From Clostridia bacterium (lineage in GTDB: Bacteria > Bacillota > Clostridia > Lachnospirales > Lachnospiraceae), in contig CAJTIM010000002.1 of the NCBI GenBank assembly GCA_910576325.1, positions 126,501 to 190,500 on the forward strand: a stretch of DNA of 64,000 bases, written 5' to 3'. Numbering within the stretch: the stretch's first letter is position 1; every line of letters begins with the position of its first letter. The position numbers and the translations under genes are program-made. Shown piece by piece: positions 36,506 to 43,337 of this stretch. The notes beneath the pieces were generated by a model. That model made no database searches, was not told the DNA's origin, and worked only from the letters and a program-made list of their open reading frames with translations.

Positions 36506-37294
36506 ATGAAAAATAAAAAGGAAAAGGATTTCATAGGCTCCATACCCAAATGGGCATGGCTGCTGCTGTCGCTTTTGACGGCGCTTGCGGTCTGGTATTT
36601 CCTGTCGGTGAATCCGAAGACGGGGCGGACCTTCAAGCCTCTTACGGAGGTGCTGGCGTCCGCACAGATTATGTATGGCAGGGGTGTATTGCTGAAGGAC
36701 ATTGGAAACAGTCTGATTTCAGCTATCGGAGGCTTTGCCTGCGGATTTTGCCTTGCCGTGCCTGTTGCATTTCTTATGGCATGGTACCGGCCGGTTCGCT
36801 TTATTGTAGAGCCATGGATTCAGTTTATACGTAATATTCCGCCGCTTGCGTATGTTCCTCTGGTGGTGCTTTCCGTAGGCGTCGGAAGAACACCGCAGAT
36901 TATCGTTATCTGCCTGTCTACCTTCCTGGTTATGACCATTACAATCTTTCAGGGTGTAATCAATGTGGATGAAACATTGATTAAGGCGGCCCGGGTCCTT
37001 GGGGCAAATGACAGCGTGATACTGGTCAAGGTTATTTTTCCCGCAACGACACCCTTTATTGTTACGGCAATCCGTTTGGGTATCTCCACTGCGCTGACCA
37101 CGCTGATTGCGGCGGAATCTACGGGTGCAATCTGCGGCCTTGGAATGAGGATCAAAGCTCTGGCTAATTCCTATGAGACGGCGCCGATGCTGCTGTACAT
37201 AATTATAGTAGGTATTATTGGTATGCTGGCGGAAAAGATACTGAAATATTTTGAAAGGAAGCTGACCTCATGGCAAGAGAAGAGAGAAATATAA
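36506..37294 (+). CDS. ABC transporter permease, SsuC/TauC type
   Basis: 262 residues, about six membrane segments, BPD_transp_1 fold. The EAA-type cytoplasmic loop is LIKAARVLGANDSVILVKVIFP near residue 157, and FIRNIPPLAYVPLVVLSVGVG near 110 is typical of sulfonate, taurine, nitrate and pyrimidine-precursor importers. It overlaps the ATPase gene by 25 bases. GGAGG lies upstream of ATG 36506. It is the first gene of block 2 of the LacI regulon. Confidence 0.9.
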   Translation: MKNKKEKDFIGSIPKWAWLLLSLLTALAVWYFLSVNPKTGRTFKPLTEVLASAQIMYGRGVLLKDIGNSLISAIGGFACGFCLAVPVAFLMAWYRPVRFIVEPWIQFIRNIPPLAYVPLVVLSVGVGRTPQIIVICLSTFLVMTITIFQGVINVDETLIKAARVLGANDSVILVKVIFPATTPFIVTAIRLGISTALTTLIAAESTGAICGLGMRIKALANSYETAPMLLYIIIVGIIGMLAEKILKYFERKLTSWQEKREI

Positions 37295-38061
37295 AGGTTA
37301 AGATCGATCAGGTAAAAAAAGTGTATAACGGGCGCACAGGGGAAATGGTCGCTTTAAACGGAGTAAGTCTTGACATTGCCGATAATGAGTTTGTCTGTGT
37401 GGTTGGACCTTCCGGCTGCGGAAAATCAACACTGCTTAATATCATTGCCGGGCTCTTGGAGCCTACGGACGGAGCCGTTTATGTAGATGAACGAAAGGTA
37501 GTGGGGACCGGCGTGGAGCGGGGCGTGGTATTTCAGCAATATGCGCTGTTTCCGTGGCTTACGGTTAAGAAAAATGTGGAGTTTGGTTTAAAGCTGAAGG
37601 GGCTCTCAAAGGATGAAATAGAAGAGACAGCCATGAAATACATACGCATGGTTGACCTTGAAAAATTCACCAATGCTTATCCCAAGGAGCTGTCCGGCGG
37701 TATGAAGCAGAGAGTAGCCATTGCCCGGGCCTATGCGGTAAATCCTGAAGTTTTATTGATGGATGAACCCTTTGGCGCCCTGGATGCCCAGACGAGAACA
37801 CAGCTTCAGTCAGAGCTGCTTAAAACCTGGGAGGAGGAGCGGAAAACCTGCTTTTTCATTACCCATGATGTGGAGGAAGCAATTATTCTGGCACAGAGAG
37901 TGGTGATCATGAGCGCCCGTCCCGGACGAATCAAGGAGATTGTGGACATTGATATTCCCTATCCCCGTACGCAGGAGACGCGTATGGACCCAAGGTTTAT
38001 AGAGCTTAAGACACATATTTGGTCACAGGTATATCAGGAATACCTGGAAGTAAGAAAGTAA
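37270..38061 (+). CDS. ABC transporter ATP-binding protein, SsuB/TauB type
   Basis: 263 residues. Walker A is GPSGCGKST near residue 49, the Q-loop is VFQQYALFPWLTVKKN near 88, the signature is ELSGGMKQRVAIARA near 139, Walker B is LLMDEPFGALD and the switch His is in FFITHDVEEA. LFPWLTV is characteristic of the sulfonate/nitrate/taurine subfamily. It pairs with the preceding permease and the lipoprotein that follows. Confidence 0.93.
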   Translation: MAREERNIKVKIDQVKKVYNGRTGEMVALNGVSLDIADNEFVCVVGPSGCGKSTLLNIIAGLLEPTDGAVYVDERKVVGTGVERGVVFQQYALFPWLTVKKNVEFGLKLKGLSKDEIEETAMKYIRMVDLEKFTNAYPKELSGGMKQRVAIARAYAVNPEVLLMDEPFGALDAQTRTQLQSELLKTWEEERKTCFFITHDVEEAIILAQRVVIMSARPGRIKEIVDIDIPYPRTQETRMDPRFIELKTHIWSQVYQEYLEVRK

Positions 38062-38107
38062 CTTAACCATTCATAATGGTTAAAATAAAAAAGAAAAGGA
38101 GAAGTGT

Positions 38108-39196
38108 ATGAAAAAGGTAATTAGTTTAATGCTTGCTGCGGCAATGGTGTTTGGTTTGGCGGCTTGCGGGAGCCCGAAACAGCCGGAACAGGAGGCGCCT
38201 GTAGAAACAGAGGCTCCGGCAGAAACAGAAGAACCGGCGGAGACGGAGGCTCCGGCGGAGGCAGAAGCCGTGGAGCGCAGGGCGCTGAATGTGGCTTACA
38301 TGCCCAACTATGCATCCATGTGGGTAATTATGGCCGCATTGGAGGGCGGTTATTTTGATGAAGAGGGTCTGGACGTAACACTGTATGAATTTGCAGACGG
38401 ACCAACGGAAATTGCATCTATGGAATCCGGCTCCATTGATCTTGCTTACATTGGAGACGGGGCACACAAGCTTGCGGCAAACGGAAGCTGTAAGATCTTC
38501 TGCTATTCCCATATCGGTGATGCGGAGATGGTAATCGGGCTGACCTCCCACGGTGTGAATTCTCTGGAGGATTTGAAGGGTAAGACAGTAGGCTATGCCT
38601 CAGGAACTTCATCCGAAACCATGCTGCAGCGCGCCCTGGAGGATGCGGGGCTGACCATGGACGATATTGAGCCCTACGATATGGATACCAGCAATATGGT
38701 TACCGCAATGGTTTCCGGCTCTCTGGATGCCTGCTGTACCTGGTCACCCAATACATGGCAGATATTAGGTGAGATGGATGATGCCGTAAAGCTGTGTTCC
38801 CCAATGGATTACATTGATAAGGCAGTTGCACTTTCCAGCTTTGTGGTTATGGAAAATTGGGCTGCTGAAAATCATGAGGTTTTGATCCGCTTTACACGGG
38901 CGCTGCTGAAAGCTATGGACTTCGGAGCAAAGGAAGAGAATCTTGCACAGGTTTCCCAGTGGATTGCCACGCAGCTTGCGGCAGACGTTTCTACCGTGGA
39001 GGCACAGTGTCATGACGGCAACTGGCTTACCGGAGAGGAATTATACGCTGCGGTAAAGGACGGAACCATCGAAGGATACTATCAGACGCAGCTAAACCAG
39101 ATGGTTGCAAACGAGACGGCAACGGAAGAGGTTAAGGTGTCGGATTACGTAATGTTTGACGTAATACTTGAGGCGGCCGAAAGTCTTTACAATTAA
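38108..39196 (+). CDS. ABC transporter substrate-binding lipoprotein, SsuA/NMT1-like
   Basis: 362 residues. The lipobox GLAAC gives a lipidated Cys near residue 20. An acidic ETEAPAE-type linker spans ~27-58. The binding domain begins LNVAYMPNYASMWVIMAALEGGYFDEEGLDV, then VGYASGTSSETMLQRALEDAG and a FTRALLKAM-type helix, all typical of the SsuA/TauA/NMT1 group that binds small anions or heterocycles. A hairpin follows the stop. The ligand is probably the starting compound of the pathway; a sulfonate is my leading guess. Confidence 0.88.
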   Translation: MKKVISLMLAAAMVFGLAACGSPKQPEQEAPVETEAPAETEEPAETEAPAEAEAVERRALNVAYMPNYASMWVIMAALEGGYFDEEGLDVTLYEFADGPTEIASMESGSIDLAYIGDGAHKLAANGSCKIFCYSHIGDAEMVIGLTSHGVNSLEDLKGKTVGYASGTSSETMLQRALEDAGLTMDDIEPYDMDTSNMVTAMVSGSLDACCTWSPNTWQILGEMDDAVKLCSPMDYIDKAVALSSFVVMENWAAENHEVLIRFTRALLKAMDFGAKEENLAQVSQWIATQLAADVSTVEAQCHDGNWLTGEELYAAVKDGTIEGYYQTQLNQMVANETATEEVKVSDYVMFDVILEAAESLYN

Positions 39197-39230
39197 TTGG
39201 GTACATAACAAAGAAATAAAATGATAGAAG

Positions 39231-39270
39231 ATCGGATGCCGGAGGCTGGCAGCAGCTTCCGGCATCCGAT
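39231..39270 (+). other. 18-bp intercistronic stem-loop between the binding-protein and radical-enzyme genes
   Basis: The arms 39231-39248 and 39253-39270 pair over 18 positions (one G-T) around loop GCAG. TAAAA rather than a T-run follows, so it is more likely an mRNA-stability or partial attenuation element that lets the binding protein be made in excess. Confidence 0.75.
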
Positions 39271-39304
39271 TAAAAGGAAGGCTCTTGAATGGAGGTAAGG
39301 TGAC

Positions 39305-41710
39305 ATGAATTATTTTGGAGAATCCACAAAGAGAATTCAAAGCTTTCGGGAGGAGCTTTTGAGCACAAAGGCGTATATCAGTGCGGAACGGGGGATTTTG
39401 TATACACAGGCCCACCGGGAGTATCGGGACTGCCCGATTATTCTGCAGAGAGCCCATTGTGTGGCCAGAGTTCTGCGGGATATGAAAATCTTTATTGAGG
39501 ACCAGACACTGATTGCCGGAAATCAGGCGGAGTATAACCGGGCAGCCCCGTTATTTCCCGAATATGCGATGGACTGGGTTGTGGAGGAGCTTGATACCTT
39601 TGAAAAACGCGACGGTGATGTTTTTTATGTAAAAGAAGAAGATAAGGATGTAATCCGTGATATCGGAAAATATTGGGAAAAGCTCACCTTGAAGGATAAA
39701 GGGCTCGCTGCCCTTCCGCCGGAGCTGCGTACCATATATGATCTGGGAATTATCAAAATGGAAGGCTCCATTACATCCGGGGACGCACATCTGGCCGTCA
39801 ACTATGACAAGCTGATTCAAAAAGGACTTAAGTATTTCCGGGAGCAGGTATTGGAGTATCGGGAAAAGCTGGATTTGACGGATTGTAGCAGCCTGGAGAA
39901 GCGTTATTTTTACGATGCGGCGCTGATTATGCTTGACAGTACGGTTGCCTTTGCCCACCGGTTTGCTTCGCTGGCATGGGAGATGGCGAAGCAGGAGCAG
40001 GACAAGGAAAGAAAACAAGAGCTGCTTAAGCTCTCCGAGATTTGCAATCGGGTGCCTGAGCTTCCGGCAGGAAGCTTTTGGGAGGCTTTGCAGAGCATCT
40101 GGCTGATTCATTTGGTTCTCCAAATTGAATCCAACGGACATTCCCTTTCTTATGGACGTCTGGATCAATATCTGGCTCCGTTTTACAAAAAGGATCTGGA
40201 GCAGGGGATTGTCACGGAAGAATCGGCCTGTGAGCTTCTGGAAAATTTCTGGCTGAAAACCTTCACCATTAATAAAGTGCGAAGCTGGGCTCACACACAA
40301 TTTTCAGCAGGAAGCCCTCTGTATCAAAATGTAACGGTGGGCGGACAGAAGGAAAATGGAGAGGACGCCACCAATCCGGTTTCTTGGCTGATACTGAGAA
40401 GCGTTGCAAGGCTTCGCCTTCCACAGCCGAATCTCACGGTTCGGTATCACAGGGGACTGCCCCGGGACTTTATGCGGGAGTGTATGCAGGTTGTCAGCCT
40501 TGGCTTCGGAATGCCGGCATTTAACAATGATGAGGTAATCATTCCTTCCTTTGTGGAAAAAGGCGTGAAGCTTGAGGATGCCCGAAGCTACAGCGCCATC
40601 GGCTGTGTGGAAGTAGCTGTTCCCGGAAAATGGGGCTACCGCTGCACTGGTATGTCATTCTCAAATCTGCCCCGGTTTTTGCTTGCCATGATGAACGGCG
40701 GCGTGGATATGACAAGCGGCATCCGGGTACTTCCTCCCTGCAAGCCATTTCTTGAGGTGGAAAGTTACGAAGAGCTCTTTGAGGAATGGCAGGGGACCGC
40801 AAAGAAAATTGCGGCTATGAGCGTCATGCTGGATAATTATGCGGATACGGTTATTGAAAAAGAGACCCCGGATATTCTTTGCTCTGTCCTGGTGGATGAC
40901 TGTGTAAAGCGGGGCCTGCATCTGAAATCAGGCGGAGCCGTTTACGACTTTATCAGCGGTCTGCAGGTGGGCATTGCGAATCTGGGAGATTCCCTTGCCG
41001 CTCTGAAAAAGTGTGTATTTGAAGAAGGGATTTTGAGCAGGGAAGAGGTATGGAACGGGCTGACGCATGATTTTGCGGGAGAAGAGGGAGAACGTGTCCG
41101 CCAAATACTGATTCAAAATGCGCCCAAATACGGAAATGACGACGACTATGTGGATCGGATTACATCCGATGCCTACAATGCATTTGTTCAGGAAATTATA
41201 AAATATAAAAATACACGCTATGGCCGGGGGCCCATAGGAGGCATGTACTATGCAGGAACCTCGTCCATATCGGCAAATGTTCCCCAGGGTGGAATGACTA
41301 TGGCTACGCCGGACGGCCGGAAGGCAAAAAGTCCTTTGGCTGAAGGGTGCTCACCGCAGCATGGAGTGGACGTGCATGGGCCCACCAGCGTATTTAAGTC
41401 TGTATCCAAGCTTCCCACCCGCCAGATTACGGGAGGAGTTCTGCTGAATCAGAAAATAAATCATTCCGTGCTGGAAAATGAAAAGGATACGGATAAGCTG
41501 ATTAGCATTATACGAGCCTTTTTTGATAGCTTGGAAGGATTTCATGTACAATACAATGTTGTGTCCGGGGAAACCATGAGGGCGGCCCAAAAGCATCCCG
41601 AGGAATACCGTGATTTGGTTGTCCGTGTGGCAGGCTACAGTGCATTTTTTAACTCACTGTCCAGGCAGACCCAGGACGATATCATTGAGAGAACGGAGCA
41701 TACGGTTTAG
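39305..41710 (+). CDS. Glycyl radical enzyme 1, YbiW/PflD-like
   Basis: 801 residues of the pyruvate formate-lyase/glycerol dehydratase family. Catalytic Cys434 and Glu436 are in IGCVEVAVPGKWGYRCTGMS, and the radical Gly777 is in RVAGYSAFFNS. The motif TSGDAHLAVN near residue 158, the block GGAVYDFISGLQVGIANLGDS and TRYGRGPIGG follow E. coli YbiW and PflD closely as I recall them. Those enzymes are reported to open the ring of 1,5-anhydrohexitol 6-phosphates. True formate lyase has two adjacent Cys residues, which are absent. It needs the activase encoded at 42415. A GGAGGTAAGG ribosome site precedes it. Confidence 0.93.
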   Translation: MNYFGESTKRIQSFREELLSTKAYISAERGILYTQAHREYRDCPIILQRAHCVARVLRDMKIFIEDQTLIAGNQAEYNRAAPLFPEYAMDWVVEELDTFEKRDGDVFYVKEEDKDVIRDIGKYWEKLTLKDKGLAALPPELRTIYDLGIIKMEGSITSGDAHLAVNYDKLIQKGLKYFREQVLEYREKLDLTDCSSLEKRYFYDAALIMLDSTVAFAHRFASLAWEMAKQEQDKERKQELLKLSEICNRVPELPAGSFWEALQSIWLIHLVLQIESNGHSLSYGRLDQYLAPFYKKDLEQGIVTEESACELLENFWLKTFTINKVRSWAHTQFSAGSPLYQNVTVGGQKENGEDATNPVSWLILRSVARLRLPQPNLTVRYHRGLPRDFMRECMQVVSLGFGMPAFNNDEVIIPSFVEKGVKLEDARSYSAIGCVEVAVPGKWGYRCTGMSFSNLPRFLLAMMNGGVDMTSGIRVLPPCKPFLEVESYEELFEEWQGTAKKIAAMSVMLDNYADTVIEKETPDILCSVLVDDCVKRGLHLKSGGAVYDFISGLQVGIANLGDSLAALKKCVFEEGILSREEVWNGLTHDFAGEEGERVRQILIQNAPKYGNDDDYVDRITSDAYNAFVQEIIKYKNTRYGRGPIGGMYYAGTSSISANVPQGGMTMATPDGRKAKSPLAEGCSPQHGVDVHGPTSVFKSVSKLPTRQITGGVLLNQKINHSVLENEKDTDKLISIIRAFFDSLEGFHVQYNVVSGETMRAAQKHPEEYRDLVVRVAGYSAFFNSLSRQTQDDIIERTEHTV

Positions 41711-41749
41711 AGAACAGAAGGTTCTGCGGAACCGGAACGGAGGAAAATA

Positions 41750-42415
41750 ATGAAAATACTAATTGATACGGCGAATGTGGAACAGATTAGAGAAATGTAT
41801 GATTCAGGCGTCATTTGCGGAGCGACTACCAATCCGACGCTGATAGCAAGAGAGGGAAGAGCGTTTGGAGAAACCATTCGTGAAATTTTGGATATCTTTG
41901 GGGATGAAGCTCTTGTATTTGCGGAAGCAGTTTCCCTGGAGAGCGGGAAGATGGTGGAGGAGGCACGGGAGCTTGCAAAGCTTTCGCCCAAGATTGTAGT
42001 CAAGATCCCCATGTGCATGGAAGGCTTAAAAGCCGTCCGTGCTTTGAGCAGGGAAGGAATCTCCACGGCTGTGACGTTGGTATTTTCACCTGCTCAGGCC
42101 CTGCTTGCGGCTTCGGCCGGCGCAGCCTTTGTAGCGCCCTTTGTGGGAAGGCTGGACGATATCGGTGCGGATGGCTTGGGAGTGGTTAAGGACATCTGCG
42201 ATATATTTAAGGCACAGAACAGCTCCACGCAAGTACTGTGTGCAAGCCTGAAGCAGCCTTATCAGGTGGAGCAGGTGGCAAAAGCCGGCGCGGGGTATGC
42301 GACAATTCCCTACGGAGCGCTGAAGATGTGCTTTGAGCATCCCTTAAGCGCCCAGGGCATTGACATGTTTATGGATGATTGGGCAAAGCTTCAGAAGGAG
42401 ATTGCAGATAAATAA
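41750..42415 (+). CDS. Short transaldolase (FSA/TAL family)
   Basis: 221 residues, the length of the short transaldolase/fructose-6-phosphate aldolase family. Schiff-base Lys85 is in IVVKIPM, and the N-terminal DTANVEQIREM and ATTNPTLIARE are conserved. Fructose-6-phosphate aldolases have Gln59 and Tyr131; transaldolases have Glu and Phe at these places. Here they are Glu59 and Phe131 (APFVGRLDDIG), so transferase activity is predicted. It would cut a ketose, moving a dihydroxyacetone unit to glyceraldehyde 3-phosphate. The stop overlaps the activase region closely (next ATG at 42415). Confidence 0.9.
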   Translation: MKILIDTANVEQIREMYDSGVICGATTNPTLIAREGRAFGETIREILDIFGDEALVFAEAVSLESGKMVEEARELAKLSPKIVVKIPMCMEGLKAVRALSREGISTAVTLVFSPAQALLAASAGAAFVAPFVGRLDDIGADGLGVVKDICDIFKAQNSSTQVLCASLKQPYQVEQVAKAGAGYATIPYGALKMCFEHPLSAQGIDMFMDDWAKLQKEIADK

Positions 42416-43335
42416 TGGAACACACGGGATTGGTTTTTAACATTCAGAAATTCTGTATTCACGACGGACCGGGTATTCGAACCACCGTGTTCCTGAAGGG
42501 ATGCCCTTTAAAATGCCGCTGGTGTGCCAATCCGGAATCCCAATTAGAGAGAAGCCAGCTGATGCTGGATCGAAGGAAATGCGTACGCTGCCACCGCTGC
42601 GTGGCGGCGTGCCCCAACGGAGGGATAAGACCGGATTCGGAGACAGGATATCCCGTTTTTGACAGAGAGCTGTGCCAGGGCTGCGGAAGCTGTGTCAATG
42701 CTTGCCTGGGAAACGGAGAAAAAGCCCTGACCATGGAAGGGCAAAGAATGACTGCCGGGGAGGTTTTAAAAGAGGTCTTAAAGGATGAGGTGTTTTATAA
42801 AAGCTCCGGGGGAGGCGTGACCTTTTCCGGCGGCGAGCCCTTAAAGCAGATGGATTTTATCAGGACGATTGCCAAGGAATTGAGAAAGCGGGGCATTCAT
42901 ACGGCCTGTGAGACAGCGGGATATGTGACGGAGGAAGAGATGAAGGAAGCCGTTTCCTGTATGGATCTGTTTCTGTTTGATATGAAACATTATAACGGGG
43001 AGAAGCATTTGGAAGGGACGGAAGCGGTACAGGAGAACATTCTGAATAATCTGTCCCTGGTTCTGGATTCGGGATGCAAGGTGATTTCCAGGATACCGGT
43101 GATTCCCGGCTTTAATAATGAGGAGGCGGATGCTCACGGCTTCGGCAGACTTTTAAAATCCATGGGGATTCGGGAGGTTCATTTGCTTCCCTTTCATCAA
43201 TTTGGAGAAGGAAAGTATGAGCGTCTGGGGATTGCATATCAGATGGCAGGGATTCCGTCCATGAAGCCGGAAGAACTAACTGGTATGAAGGAAATTATGG
43301 AGCAGTATGTGGAGTGCGTTCAAATAGGAGGCTAG
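42415..43335 (+). CDS. Glycyl radical enzyme activating protein (radical SAM)
   Basis: 306 residues. The radical SAM cluster site is CPLKCRWC (Cys30, 34, 37). A ferredoxin-like insert has two further [4Fe-4S] sites: Cys56/59/62/66 and Cys87/90/93/97. The SAM-binding GGVTFSGGEPLKQ follows near residue 134. It abstracts hydrogen from the glycine of its partner enzyme with reduced cluster and S-adenosylmethionine. Two glycyl radical enzymes flank it and no second activase is in the window, so it may serve both. Its last codons overlap the ribosome site of the next gene. Confidence 0.95.
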   Translation: MEHTGLVFNIQKFCIHDGPGIRTTVFLKGCPLKCRWCANPESQLERSQLMLDRRKCVRCHRCVAACPNGGIRPDSETGYPVFDRELCQGCGSCVNACLGNGEKALTMEGQRMTAGEVLKEVLKDEVFYKSSGGGVTFSGGEPLKQMDFIRTIAKELRKRGIHTACETAGYVTEEEMKEAVSCMDLFLFDMKHYNGEKHLEGTEAVQENILNNLSLVLDSGCKVISRIPVIPGFNNEEADAHGFGRLLKSMGIREVHLLPFHQFGEGKYERLGIAYQMAGIPSMKPEELTGMKEIMEQYVECVQIGG

Positions 43336-43337
43336 GA

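Noticed and set aside
39305..41710. Naming glycyl radical enzyme 1 a pyruvate formate-lyase
   Set aside because: True PflB has two adjacent active-site cysteines; this protein has the single Cys-Val-Glu motif of the dehydratase/lyase group.
41750..42415. Naming the short transaldolase fructose-6-phosphate aldolase (fsaA)
   Set aside because: Gln59 and Tyr131 of FsaA are replaced by Glu and Phe, which is the transaldolase pattern.
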